Below are positions 22,416 through 34,947 of a stretch of 64,000 bases of DNA, piece after piece (within the stretch, counting starts at the first letter, position 1; every line of letters begins with the position of its first letter). Origin of the DNA: Neoceratodus forsteri. Its lineage: Eukaryota > Chordata > Ceratodontiformes > Ceratodontidae. Made by a program: the position numbers and the translations under genes. Where the stretch lies: NCBI GenBank assembly GCA_016271365.2, contig JADMNL010000028.1, positions 58,980,001-59,044,000 on the forward strand, written 5' to 3'. The notes beneath the pieces are model-generated. The model was not told where the DNA came from, did no database searches, and saw nothing but the letters and a program-made list of their open reading frames with translations.

Positions 22416-24774
22416 CTATTTGTTAGAATTAAGAAATAACTCAGGGACGTGAGTGGTAAAAACTCTCTTAAGAGTGAAATGCTAGAAACTTCTCCTCTCT
22501 GGTTTCTATACTCTCAGATAGTCAGGTGCATGGCCTGTGGGAGACCGGTTTCATCCTACTGGTTGGCATTTTCCCATTTTATCCCATCCCTGGTGTGGAG
22601 GAAGTGGCGTGCAATGACACCAATGGCTGTGCTGTTCACGCTCCCATATGCAGCACGTTAGGTATCTGCCTTGCCTCCTCCTTGTGTGCAGGCTCAGCAT
22701 GTCCACCCTCAGCCTCCGCTAGAGGCCAAGTTAATGCCAGGCAGAAATCCCACCCCTCCCCAGAGGAGGAGAAGAGCAGTCCCTGGGGTGCTCAATCCCT
22801 CCCCTGGCCAACTCTCCGACTCCTGAGCTCACTTCCAAACTTGGGCTATCTGCTCCGCGAGCAGTAGCACTACCACTGCGTGGCAGGCCAGCCCAGACTG
22901 GATTATTTGTGATGCTATTAATAATGTCTGCGTTTTACACAGTGTGTTTTATGTTTTTTCCACCACCACCACCACCTCCGCATAACTTGGTTTCCATTTC
23001 CCTCCCCTTTTTTTCCTATGTGGTCAGGTCTTTACTTATTGAGTTCTTTATTTACTGTTATAATTGCTTGTTTATACATATTTGTGACTGGTTATTTATG
23101 AACTGGCACATTGGCACTTGCTATTTTGCACTTTGTATATTTATGAACTTTATGCACAATTTGCACTGATATCGTTGTCTCCTTAAGAGTGTGGTTTTTA
23201 AGCACGGCCAGTCATACCTTACATCAGGTTTTCAGGAAGCACTTTGGCAAGAAAACATTTAACCTGTTGATGTAGGGGGATGCTGTTACATCTGTGCCTA
23301 CTGATTTAAAATAAAACTTATCCTCAGCACAACTGCAGTATTTCTGTGTATCTGGACTGTGAGCCAATCTCCTGCAACAACTGTTTGTATATGTTTTGCA
23401 TTACTGTGAATGTCAACACTTTCAGAAACTGCATTTTAACAATATTGTCAATACAATTTGTTTTAGTTGCAAGACAGGTTAAAATTGAAAAGTATAGCAT
23501 GTCAATATGTTTTCCTAATGCCGACAGAGTGAACCAATGCTATTTGTATCTACACTAAATTGCTGTACATGAGGGTCTGAAAATAAATGTTAATGACAAA
23601 TATTTTTAACTTTTTCTGAATTTTGGTAATACTACACATTATTTAATTTGTAACTGTGTAGTTTACAACTTCATTTTCATTAATCTTATGACTTAAATCA
23701 CATTGCAAACTGTTCAGTCTCCCCTCTCTATTAGTCCCTACTCTTCCTTGCTTTCACAAGCTTCACCTGCAAAAGAGTTGGAAGGCAATAATGGGTGTTC
23801 AAAAACAGGAACAGTGATGAAAACCTATAGCTTGCCAGATTAAGAGAAGTGCTGCTTTTCATGATTTCAGATATAAACAACAATGCCAAAGCAGTCTCAA
23901 AATGAGGAAAGAAGGGCACCTTACAGGACAGTAGAAAAAGGTCAGTCTTGCAAAGCGTGTGCCCCACCATTCGGTGCTATGGTTCTGGCTTAGCAGTTCT
24001 CCTTTAATGATCAAGGTCACTCCTTCCCACCCCCTTCCAGGTGCTTGCTGCTGCTGTCACATGACAATGTGACTTATAAACAGTAGGGTTAGGGACAAGA
24101 ATAACTGAGTCAGCCTAGAGTCAAACTTCTATTTCCTCCCAAAATCATAGCTCAAGAGTCAGGAAGGGGACCAATGTAACTGATGACATTTAGTAGTACA
24201 GGACAGGGCAACATGTCAGCAGCAGATGGTGACATGGAGAACATGGAATTATTCTAAGGCCTGTAATGGGTCAAAAAAATTAACTAATTTTTTAAAAAAC
24301 ATTGGTTCTGTTTCAGACAATTTCACACATAACTAGCACAGTTTCATCCACATACCGTACACGTCCAATTAATACCTTTAAATCACATTACACACATTCA
24401 TCTCTTCCCTGAAGCAACACCTGGTCTTTCTTGCATTCACATGCTTTGCGTACAAAAGCTTCGGAAGATAGTAAAGCAAAATTCATTGTTTCTTTACAAT
24501 ATTTATTTAGTATGAGGACAAAAAACATGTAACGATGTAAGGTGCCCAAGACCTGGAATTTCTGGAGAGATTTTTTATTTCATACAAATCCTTTCCCCTG
24601 GTTCCTTTTTGTTGGTTAGTACTAACAATGCAGGGGAGGCCTTACAGAAACTGGTACTCCAACCATGCAAAGTGGGAGTAAGGTCCCGTACCCATAACAA
24701 GCACACTCCAAATACACTGTATTATTATAGATCAGGAATATTTATTATACTAAGGTGTAAGGAGCTGAGAAGGC
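22416..24774. other. no recognised gene (2.4 kb)
   Basis: Nothing I can classify. There is a GC-richer stretch at 22500-22880, a CCACCACCACCACC run near 22963, then AT-rich DNA. ORFs of 60-113 codons on both strands show no domain, no repeated family motif and no coding-like composition. It may include decayed repeats below my ability to recognise by eye. Confidence 0.6.
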
Positions 24775-26687
24775 AGTTGGCCCATTAATGCTACTATCCA
24801 ACCTACCCATAATAAGACAGTTTGTTTCCATTTAGGATATATGAGTCTAACCTGCTTTTGAATTGCTGTTTGTCTTTACTAGTTATGATTTCCAAAGGGC
24901 ATTTATTCCATGGGTTAATTATTATTTGGGTAAAAAATACTTTTCTTTTGTTTGTTTTACATTTTGTGGGTCTTAGTTGTAATTGGTGACCCCTAGTGCC
25001 CTTCTGGTCATTTTTAAACTCAAGATTCAGTTCACTAAACAAATAGTCATCTTGTATGATATTGTAACACAGATGTAGGTCTCCTCGGATTCTTCTAATG
25101 TCTAGTGTCATCAAATCCAGTTTCATTAATCATTCGCTATATGGTAATGTTTCAATGGTATGTATCATTTTGTAGCCTGTCTCTGAACTCGTTCAATCTT
25201 GTCAATAGTCGCTATGGTGATTGGACCCCATACAAGGCTACCATAGTCCAGTATTGGTCTAACATACTTACTGTAGAAAGGCACTATCACCTGCTCCCTT
25301 CTACTTTTGAAGTTCCTTTTTATTGTCCAAAGCAACCTTTTAGCCTTAGTTATCTGTCTCTCACAGTGAGATGAACAAGTCAGGTTTTGATTTATTATTA
25401 ATCCCAAATCTTTTTCCTCTAACAATCCTCTGAGAGGGGATCCATCTAAAAAGTATGTTGCCTTTTTATATTGATTACCTAGGTGCACGACACAACATTT
25501 TTCCTTGTTAAAACTCTTCCCCATGTCTTGGCCCGTATTGGGATATTGTTCAGGTTACTTTGCATATCTGCTAGATCTTTATCCATGCTAACAAAACTAG
25601 CGAGTTTAGTGTCATCTGCATACTTGCTAAACCAGCTGACTATGTGCTCCCCCATATCTGCTAAGAATATCTGAAACAACACAAGCCACAGGATGGAGCC
25701 CTGCGTTATCCCACAGCCCTTGGGCCTGAATAACATCCGTTGATATACACTCGCTAACTCCTGTCACTCAACCAACTCTGTATCCATTGTACAATTCTGT
25801 AATCTAGCTATAAGTTTATTAATTTCTGAATTATTGCTTCATGTGGGACCATGTCAAAAAAATTTGAAAAGTCAAGATATATGCACTCCACCACCAATCC
25901 TCTATCCAATGTTGCTGATATTTTTTCATAGAAACATAGGAGGTTTGTTATGCGTGATCTGTTTGCGGTAATCCCATGCTGTTCTATATCCTGATTACCA
26001 TGTTTCATTAGGTGCCCATTAATCATATCTTTTATTATGGATTCTAAGATCTTTCCCAGCACAGATGTAAAACTAATAGGCCTATAGTTTTTAGTTTGCT
26101 TTACAACCCTTTTTATGCACAGGTATCACTGCAGCAGACAACCAGTCTGATGGGACTTCATTATTTAGTAATGATAAGAATAACTTTTTTAGGGGTATAG
26201 ATATATGTGGTGCGAGGAGTTTTAGGAGTCTAGGGGATATGTTATCTGGTCCTGCTGAGTGTATATTTTTTAGTTGAGTGATTTTATTTATGATGTCATC
26301 TTCTGTTATTTTTATTATAGTTGAGTTGTTTTCTACATGGTTCCGATGTATGGGTTTACTTTAGAAAACACCGATACGAAATATGTATTAAGCATTTCAG
26401 CCATTACTCTTGGGTCATCAGCTACTTCATTTTGTAATGTTATTGAACATACAGCAGGCAGCTGTTTGAGTTTCACAGTGAATTTACATATCCATAGAAT
26501 TCCTTCATGTTATCTTTGTTTTTATTTTTTGCTAAACTGTGCTCTAATTTTTGTTTTGTTTTCTCATGATTTTGTTGTTACATTTCTTTAGTGTATCCTT
26601 ATATCTTAACCAATTTATTTCAGACTTATCTTTAGTGTAAAAGTTATAGAGAGAGCATTTTTTCTTTAATAATTTTTTTAGTATATA
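24775..26687 (-). mobile_element. divergent CR1-clade LINE fragment (24.8-26.7 kb)
   Basis: Minus-strand pieces of one RT in order: 26062-25808 (ECIYLDFSNFFDMVPHEAI), 25736-25479 (FSKYADDTKLASFV, active-site YADD kept), 25524-25165 (EEKDLGLIINQNL, YVRPILDYGSLVWGP) and 25126-24803 (C-terminus, HQLQLRPTKCKTNKRK, IINPWNKCP). The N-terminal RT region is decayed between 26063 and 26687. Several frameshifts. It is more AT-rich and more diverged than the GC-richer CR1 copies, and nearest to the element at 36713-39790. The exact clade (CR1 or L3-like) is not settled. Confidence 0.85.
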
Positions 26688-26868
26688 TATTTTTTTAACC
26701 AGGAGAGACGCACTAAGCTGAAGCTTGTTTACAGGTGCGACCTGGGAGCACAAGGAAGTTAAGTGACTAGCGTAGGGTCACAGAGTATGCAAGTGGGGGC
26801 TGTGGGAATCAAACCCAGGTCTCCAGGTTTGCAGCTCAGAGCCTTAAACAACTGCGTTATACTGCCTC
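26688..26868 (-). mobile_element. CORE-type tRNA-derived SINE, copy 1
   Basis: On the minus strand the head reads GGCAGTATAACGCAGTTG, with the B box GGGTTTGATTCCCAC. The body contains GTCACTTAACTTCCTTGTGC, which resembles the CORE domain of MIR-type SINEs. The 3' end AGCTTAGTGCG...CCTGGTTAAA is shared with L2 and V-SINE tails here. About 180 bp; all three copies in the window have the same length and boundaries. Transcription would be by RNA polymerase III; this is not a tRNA gene. Confidence 0.88.
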
Positions 26869-28355
26869 CTTAGGACATTACATTACATGTGTAATCAAAC
26901 TCCTCATAGCGTAACAAGATTATAATGTTCTAATTTTATCAGATTTCACAAGGATGTACACTTTTATTCCTTTCCATAATAAAGTACATTTTTGTTATCT
27001 CAAAAGGCACCCTTGTATTCAAAATTAATTTGCTGCTGTTTCATGACTATACTGTCCCTTCTTTAGAGCTGGAGGGCTTTTAAAAGTAAAGGTGAAAAAA
27101 TTAATCATATTAATTATTTGTTATGTTATTGGAAGTATAAAGTTCTAAACGTAAGTCAGGCTTCATTTCTAAATTATGTTAAACATTTAAAATAAATAAA
27201 AAGCAGGGGGAATTGATCTGCTAATAGTTGAACTTCAAAATATTTTATTAGTATTTTTATTTCACAAGCCACTGGCTTCCTGCTCCATTGAAGTAACCAA
27301 AAAGAAAAATTAGATTTTCATAATGAATTCAAATATAAATAATGTATCTCTTTGCAAGTTTTTGGAGAGGCAATAAGGTAAGGCTAAGGGACATAATACA
27401 TATGAGGCATTAAAGGGCAGGTAGTCGGCCAGTTCTGTGGTGCTAAGTGATGGTGCATCCCTCTGGTATGCTGGCAATGAGGGTTAATCCCCCGAGCCCA
27501 AGCTGTCAAGAGTAGGGGCAGCAGGGAGGCATCCCTTCCAAAGGGTGGGTGACTGCGCTTTGCTTCAGTATCATCTTCTGTTAGTGGCTTTGTGAAGGTG
27601 CTCTTGGCAGCATGGGTGGTCCCACACTGCCAAGCATCTCTGCCTCCAGGACATTGCTGTAGTAGCACGTGCATGAGTGGTAGACAGGGCCCTGAACACG
27701 GAAAAGTGTTGTACACAGCACCCCAAGTGACAGCCTCCTGGCAGCCCTTCCCACACTACCAGGGCACCAAACCAGGCTATCCCTTCCACCTCTACCCACC
27801 ACAGGCAGAACAAAAGTGCTTCCTTTCCAATGGCAGCAGGAGGGCCCCCGACAAGAATCAGTAGAATTCGTCTGATGTCAGAGGTACCAGAGGCCTGAGG
27901 GAACTGGTCTATCAAAAGAAAAGTGACTGATTTTAACACATGTGGCAACTGGTGCTGGACTGGCTACCACCAATGGCTGGGATGACCAAGGAGCACAGTG
28001 TAATTCAAATGTGACGTAGACACAGGTGGGACAATAACAATAACAACAAGTTTCATGAGGAAGGGGACGTGAATGTAAAAGAGATCACACAAATAATTGT
28101 ACCTGTGTGGGATAAAGAATGTTGTTATGGTTCTACAAGTGTTCCAATAAATTATACTGTGCTGAAAAATAGTCCTTGGGGATGTCCTCACTAACAGGTA
28201 GCCGAAAAGTAAACAGAGGCTTCAATAGGGGATCATTCTCCTGTTAATGGGATGGACCAAATGTATGAGATGTATTGATTAAAGGGGTACTGCCAGTTTG
28301 TACCAGCTATTCTTGGTTTTGCGTGACCAGTGTGCCTCTAACAAGATCTATGACC
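26869..28355. other. no recognised gene (1.5 kb)
   Basis: AT-rich to about 27380, then a GC-richer segment at 27400-27960 with overlapping ORFs of 73-125 codons on both strands. None shows a known domain, and the composition explains the open frames. No terminal repeats were found around the GC-rich segment. Confidence 0.55.
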
Positions 28356-29030
28356 ATTTTTTTGTAATTTATTTTTATTAATTTTGCAAGCAAAAATCAG
28401 AATACGCAGAAGGATAACACAAATACATTTTCAGATAATATTGCTCACTTACAAATGATAAAATACAAGACACCTCCCCAAGCGTTACATCATTGGGGGG
28501 AAGTTCCAATAAATGACTTCAACGTATGTAAAGCATGCAGCCTAGGAAACCTACAAGGCATCAAACAAATTATAGCGCCAAAACACCCTACTAACAAAAG
28601 GACCTACTGGTCTATAGATCCCTCAGTGGAAAAAAGGAATACAGGCAATATTAAATTTTTCTCAGCCTCCCAGGAACAAACATTACCCTCACTATTAGCA
28701 AACAGCAGAGACGTTGAACAGATTCAGCTCAGCTAACTTTAAGCCAGTGAGAAAGACAGATATAGACAATCAGCAAAAACAAATCCAGAACAGATAGTGA
28801 ACATTAATCTGTCATGGAAAAGAGAAAACTGTAACAGCTGAATCTATGAGCCAGACCACTTTGTCTAGGTTACGTCTGCCAAGATGCCCATGGTGCCCAC
28901 GTTAGACTTTGAAAGTTCGAGCTGATCACCAGGCTGAACAGAAACATGTAGTCAAACATTGAAATTTCAGCAGGAAGGACCACCATCTTTGGAAGGAAAG
29001 TCAGTTGGTAATGAATAGTCCCCATATAGG

Positions 29031-29752
29031 GCCATATTTACAAAAGGTGCAGATGGGCTACGTGATGCGCAACCCCTGTGCATAGCCCACCCACACAATC
29101 ATTGGCAAATAGGCACCCTGGCCATGCATATTGCACCCCCTGCACACTATTCACAACCCCACTATGCCCCGCCTACAGGGCAGAAACCCCGGCCAAATGC
29201 ACAGCTTCGCATGGGGGCAGGCTGGGGGATGGTGTGGGGGGGCATGTCCACACTCCATGCCATTCACGATAGTGTGGGTGCAGTGCATGGGGGAGTGATG
29301 GCTATGCCTTCTGAAGGCAGCTGTAAGTGTTACACAACCCCCTAGGATGCCGCCACTGGCCACAATGGGAATGTTGGGGGTCACCAGACCCCACACTGAG
29401 GCCGCCCCTGATGTCCAGGCACATTAGCAGGACTGGGGGACAGTCACCTGGGGGACTCCCCCTTGTGCTGTAGGCACATTCATGCCTGCTGCCAACATGG
29501 TGCCCCATGGGTGCAGGGGATCCAGCAAGGGACCCAGGATGGGCAGCTGATTGGCCACCTGCCTGGGTCCACAGCACTGCACTGGACCACCCCCATGAAC
29601 CTGTACACAGGGTGCGAGGGAATGGATGGGAGCTGTGCATTGGCCAGTGTTCATGAATACGTCCAAAGCACGGAACTCCCAAGGGTGCAGAGTTGCATGG
29701 GAGGGGTTACGTGCCTTCCGTGCATAACCCCATCCATGTTAGTAAATAGACC
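29031..29752. mobile_element. possible PIF/Harbinger-like MITE
   Basis: The left end GGGCCATATTTACAAAAGG and the reverse complement of the right end, GGGGTCTATTTACTAACATGG, share the pattern GGGxCxATTTAC. The inside is markedly GC-rich (CCCCTGCACAC, GGGGCATG) compared with its AT-rich flanks and has no transposase. The expected 3-bp target duplication is not clear (ATA left, ATT right). The overlapping 60-130-codon ORFs here are composition artefacts. Confidence 0.45.
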
Positions 29753-29879
29753 CCATTATGAATAAAGCAAAATTGCATTGTGTTTACTTGCTAGTATCTT
29801 AAAACCATCTATTTTGTGAGCAAATGGGAATGCGTGAATCTTAGCACTGCCCTGGACATTCATGGTAAGATAAGCACTT

Positions 29880-30790
29880 ACTACTGAAGCCACCAGTTAG
29901 TCCATGTCTGAGGAGTCTGCCTCTTCCTTCTGTTGCTTTATCTCAGATTCTATGTGACGCAACAACTTTTAAGCATCTTTTGTGTCAGAAAAAAGGAAAG
30001 ATTGAGTGTTCTATTGAAGGGTACAATTTTGTAAGCAGAAGAAGCTGGTGTTCCAGCTTTAATTGACTAAGCCAAGTCCGAATTCCATCAAAAGACTTTC
30101 TTCTTTGCCGGCTACTGTAGGAAAGATCTGGGAACAATAGGACAATATCTTCCCCATAGAGCAGAGATCATTTCTGTCATGCCACTGCCAGAATTCTTTC
30201 TCTGTCCCCTATTCCTAGGCACACCACCATGAAGATCCAGGGAGTAGTCACCACCACAGCTGCCCACTGCAGCGTAATGTGAAAGGCATTCTCAATAGAT
30301 AGGGGAGGGTCAGCTTCAGAAAGTTCAAACACAGTAGTAGGAAACATTTTGGCAAAACCCAGACAGTCCTTTCCCTCCGCTGACTCGGGAAGCCAAACCC
30401 GACCACATGGACATTGCATTCCCAAGCTTGATTCTCCACATTCTCAAGTCTCTGGCGCAATAGTGCATTCGCTTTTGCAAGGCAGCCTGTAGCACTGACC
30501 AATTTGGAAATGGAGTCTTCAGTCCACTAGAATGACTGCTCCACACTGTTCATTCTGTTTTCCAGGGTGGCTACCCTCAGATGTAGAGCATCAAATTGGC
30601 AATCTAGATCTTGACTGTTTTCACTAGTTGTCCCAGCATGGTGTTGATGGTAGATAGAGTCATCTCGCCTGCCTGTGGTTGAATGGACAGCCCCGCTCTG
30701 CCTTGCTGCAAAAGGCTGCTCCTTGTGCTTTTGTGCTTAGGGCTTGAGAAAGTCTTCAGACTGTGAATGTGAGGCTTTAGATTTGCCCAT
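29880..30790 (-). pseudogene. L1 ORF1, second L1 family
   Basis: It starts at ATG 30790-30788 (MGKSKASHSQSEDF). A coiled-coil region with LENRMNSVEQS follows near 30570-30540, then the RRM: RLENVENQAWECNVHVVGF continuing as LPESAEGKDCLGFAKMF in another frame near 30390. The C-terminal domain (DIVLLFPDLSYSSRQRRKSF) is near 30150-30080. At least three frame changes. ORF1p binds L1 RNA. It is diverged from the L1 at 11043-17348. Confidence 0.75.
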
Positions 30791-32498
30791 CTTGCAGTCA
30801 AAGGTATCAGCAACAATGTGTGAAAAATTTAGCTGGAATTGAGCACCAAAATTAGGTTAAAATAATATGTTTAATATAATTCTCCTGGGAGCCCATGTGA
30901 AGTGCTCTTTGCTCTCAGGCTGCTCAGCAGCGACCCAGATCTATGACAATATTACCGATTTATGTACCCCAATGTGAGCAATAATAGCTATTTTCACAAA
31001 CATTACATTTGTGTTTGGCTGAAATGCTGACACCTCTCCTAAACATGAATGTGCCCCCTATTATACCTGCGCATGCACTTCTTGTAAACTCGTACATGCA
31101 CGAATTTTGAATTTCTTAAACAATCATAATAAAAGGTTGGGCCTAGCTCTTCTGTGCATGGGGATTTTTGGTCAGAATTTAAAATGAGTATTGCAAGTAT
31201 TAGTTTTAATGGTTTAAAAATATAGAAACAGAGAATTTGTTGGCAGAAAAGGACCACTTTGCCCACCCAGTCTGTCCAGGTGGTGCCTGCCTGCCTAGTC
31301 TGTCTTCACAGAATCTAGCTGGTCTCCAGTGACCCTCCCTCTTCCCTGCCCATTTCTTAATATTCTCCTATGTTGATCCTATGCACGCTTGAAGCCCCTT
31401 ACTGTTTTGCCTCCACCACTTCTGATGGCAGTCTATTCCAGGCATCCACACTCTTTCAGTGAAGTATTACTTTCTCACATTCATCCTAAACGTCCCCCCT
31501 CTGTCTTCACTGAATGCCCTTTGGTGCTCTTCCTCATTTGAAAGAGATTCCCCTCCTGCATTCTCTTCACCCCCATGAGGTACTTGTAAGTTTCTATCAT
31601 GTTTTCTCTCACTCTCCTGCCTTCCAGGGTGTACATATTGACATCCCTCAGTTTCTCCTCATAGGGTTTATGATGGAACCCCTGCACCATTTTAGTTGCC
31701 CTTCTCTGGACACTACTGTCCTGTCTATGTCCTTTCTGAGGTATGGCCTCAAGAAATGGACAGAATACTCCAGATGGTGTCTCACCGGTGAGTGATATAG
31801 TGGTATCGCACCACCTCCTTCCTCCTGCTAAAAATACCCCTCCCTATGCATCTCAGCATCCCACTGGCCCTACCTACTTCTTTGTTAAACTGTTCTGCCA
31901 CTTTAAGGTAATCAAATATGATAATGCTAAGGTCCCTTTCCTTCTTAGTTACTGACAGTACTTCCTATACTCAGTTCTTGGGTTCCTAGATGCATGATTT
32001 TACACTTTTTTGGCATCAAACCCCAACTGCCATGCTCTTGATTACTCCTCGAGTTTCCCCAAGATCCCCATGCATTCTTTCTACCCCTTCCTTATTGTCC
32101 ATTGTATTACAGATGTTGGTATCATCTGCAAAAATGCATACCTTTTCTTCCAGTTCCTCTGCAATGTCACTTATAAAGGCACTGAATAGGACCAGTCCGA
32201 GTACTGAGCCCTGCAGCACCTCTCTGGTCACTCTCCCATCATTAAAGTGAGTGCCATTAACCACCACCCTCTGATGCCTATCCGTCAAACAGTTTCTAAC
32301 CCTGTTCACCACTTTGGATCCCAGCCCTAGGCTGTTCAATTTCTTAATTTCTTAATCAGTTTCCTGTACAACACAGTGTCAAAGGCCTTGCTAAAGTCCC
32401 TAAAGGCCATGTCCACTGCCCTCCCCTGATCTGTTTCCCTTGTCACCCAGTTAAAGAACTCAATCAGATTCATCTGGCATGACCTCCCACTGTGAATC

Positions 32499-34200
32499 TT
32501 TCTATAGATACATTAGTGAAAGGAAAAAGTCCAGAGGGGGTATTGCTAAGATCAAAGGGGATAAGGGGGCATGTGAGGAGGAGGACCATGTAAAAGCATC
32601 TATCCTAAATAGATACTTCTGCTCAGTATTTACTCAGCTCAGCACCATGGACACAGGGGGAAGGGAGGTGTGCACTAGTCCCTTCACAAAAGAAAGGGTC
32701 CTACAAGAGCTCGATAAGCTCAGGGTGAACAAGCCAATGGGACCTGATGGCATACATCCCAGGGTACTAAAGGAGCAAAGGGTGGAACTAGCACAGCCAT
32801 TATCAGAACTGTTTAGTGAGTGTCTGAGCACAGGAGAGGTCCCAGAAGACTGGAGAAGAGCTCATGTGATCCCACTCCACAAGAGTGGTAGCAGGGAGGA
32901 GGCAGGGAACTACAGACCAGTCAGTCTTACCTCAGTAGTGGGCAAGATTATGGAGGCACTCCTTAAGGAAAGGATAGTGCAACACCTGGAACCCATAGAA
33001 GCACAGGATCCAAGACAGCATGAGTTTACAAAAGGAAGGTCCTGTCAAACTAATCTCATAGATTTCTTTGACTGGGTAACCAGAGTGGTGAACCAAGGGG
33101 GAGCAGTTGATGTCGCCTACCTTGACTTCAGCAAAGCTTTCGATACTGTTCCACATAGAAGATTGATTAATAAGCTGGGTAGGCTCGGGGTGGGTCAGAA
33201 GTTGGTCAACTGGGTGGCAAACTGGTTGACGGGCAGAAAACAGAGAGTGGTGGTAAATGGTATACAGTCAGAAGAGATGCAAGTCACAAGTGGGTACCTC
33301 AGGGATCAGTCCTGGGGCCAGTCCTCTTCAATATCTTCATCAGTGACATTGCAGATGGACTGGAGGGTAAGGTTTGTCTGTTTGCAGATGACACCAAGAT
33401 CTGCAACAGAATAGATGATCCAGATGGGTGGGCAGAATGAGAAGAGATCTGGATAAACTAACAAAATGGTCGGAAGAGTGACAACTGGAGTTTAAAGCAA
33501 AGAAGTGCAAGATCATGCACATAGGGAAGAGAACCCTTGAAGCCACCTATAGGCTGGGAGGGGAGTTGCTGGGCAGTCACAAGGGAGGAAAGAGACTTGG
33601 GCATCATCATCACCAATGACCTAAAATCATCCAAGCAGACCACTAAAGCAGTAGGCAAGGCTAGAGGGATGTTGGGGTGTATTAGTAGGGGTATCACAAG
33701 TCGGAAGAGGGAGGTAATAATCCCTCTTTACAAGACACTGGTTAGGCCCCATCTGGACTACTGCATGCAGTACTGGAGGCCACACCTTCACAAGGACATT
33801 AACCAAACTGAGACAGTCCAGAGAAGGACAACTAAAATGGTGCAGGGACTGCATCAGAAAACATATGAGGACAGATTAATGGATCTTAATATGTATACCC
33901 TAGAGCAAAGGAGAGAGAGAGAGGTGTTATGATCGAAACATTCAAACACCTTAAGGGCATTAACAAGGTGAAAGAGTCTAACATGTTTCAATATAAGAAA
34001 AATAGCAGGACAAGAGGACACAGCATGAGATTAGAGGGAGGCTGATTAAGGGGTAATGTGAGGAAGTTCTTTTTCACAGAAAGGGTGGTGGATGCATGGA
34101 ACGGCCTACATCAGGAAGTGGTGGATATGAATACAGTGCAGGGCTTTAAAAAGGCATGAGATAGGCATAAGGGAGCAATACAGATGAGTATGAATAGATA
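32499..34200 (+). pseudogene. CR1 ORF2 RT domain, copy B
   Basis: The open frame to 33414 covers the linker (RYISERKKSRGGIAKIKGDK), RT start (PMGPDGIHPRVLKEQRVELA) and palm ([19 protein letters not shown]). One missing G near 33293, compared with copy A, shifts the frame at the TSGVPQG motif. FADDTKIC is present in the shifted frame near 33380, where copy A has a 4-base deletion. The thumb resumes at 33537 (EERDLGIIITNDLKSSKQTT). The endonuclease is absent through 5' truncation. Confidence 0.9.
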
Positions 34201-34310
34201 GGCCATTGACAGAGCAAAGGCCGATGGCACATTCATAAGGCAGAAAAAGGAAAGGGCAGACTGGATGGGCCTTGCAGTCTTTATCTGCCATCAACTTCTA
34301 TGTTTCTATG
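32499..34310 (+). mobile_element. CR1 LINE copy B, nested
   Basis: 5' truncated at the ORF2 linker-RT region, with a complete 3' end carrying TATGTTTCTATG. Its flanks repeat GAATC (32494-32498 and 34310-34314), a short target duplication. It is very similar to copy A at 18400-22415, so the two belong to one young subfamily. Confidence 0.93.
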
Positions 34311-34947
34311 AATCCATGCTTTGGTCTTGCAGTACATTGGATTCGAGAAATTCTACCAAACTTTCTTTCAACAGTGTTTCCATTAATTTGCCCACCACTG
34401 AGGTGAGGCTCACCAGCCTATAGTTACTAGCCTCTTCCCTGCTGCCACCCTTCTGTAAAGGGATCACATCTGCTCTCTTCCAGTCCTCCTTAATCACATT
34501 GGATTCCAGTGACCTGTTCAATAAGGCCATCGGCGGGGTAGCCAGCACCTTCTTGAGTTCTTTCAGTACCCTTGGGTGTATCCTATCTGGTCCCAAAGCC
34601 ATGTCCATTTTCACAGCTGCAAGTACCTCTGAAAATAGACTTGAGTCTGCCTCCACCCCCCTTTGTTGCTGCGTATCACTGGTGGTTCATCCCCCCTCCT
34701 TCCACTGTGAAGACATACTGTAAAGACACAGTGGTGACAGAGTGAAGACACTGAAGACTCCCAGGTTGTGTCTGAAAATAGGCATTTATTTGTATAGTGC
34801 ACTTATCTGGCTAACAAAAACTAAAATAAACAAGCATTTGTCAATGCCGAATGTTTACTTGCTGGTACTTGCATTGGTAGTGCAAGAGTTAGAGAGAAGC
34901 ATAATAGGAAAGGCAGTGAAGTATTGAACTAATGCCAACCCCCAACC

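Larger units (their letters stand above)
28356..30960 (-). mobile_element. L1 copy with ORF1 only
   Basis: Minus-strand L1 with a 3' end near 28356 (a T-rich stretch followed by TTTATTTTTATTAATTTTGC on the plus strand). ORF1 is at 30790-29880, with about 170 bp of upstream sequence. I find no endonuclease or RT between ORF1 and the 3' end. A 722-bp putative MITE (29031-29752) lies in between. Either ORF2 was deleted, or this is a short HAL1-like derivative that used the RT of other L1s. The 5' limit near 30960 is approximate. Confidence 0.6.
31210..34720 (-). mobile_element. old CR1 LINE split by a younger CR1
   Basis: The two halves are 31210-32498 and 34311-34720. The minus-strand left part includes the C-terminus (KPYEEKLRDVNMYTLEGRR), a palm segment keeping IFADDTNICN (32339-32016) and the RSCQMNLIEFF region near 32470. 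The right part gives the RT N-terminus (MALGPDRIHPRVLKELKKV, REEASNYRLVSLTSVVGK). The halves join in sense if the 1.8-kb plus-strand CR1 is removed. Decayed. The 5' end is truncated near 34720. Confidence 0.9.

Noticed and set aside
22526..22867. 113-codon plus-strand ORF
   Set aside because: No known domain, a start with no supporting context, and a second overlapping ORF of similar quality; cannot be called a gene.
27571..27948. 125-codon minus-strand ORF, possible Harbinger accessory protein
   Set aside because: No recognisable Myb-like or other domain, overlapping ORFs of similar length in other frames, and no terminal repeats around it.
29302..29682. 126-codon minus-strand ORF
   Set aside because: Lies inside the GC-rich MITE-like insert with open frames on both strands; composition effect.
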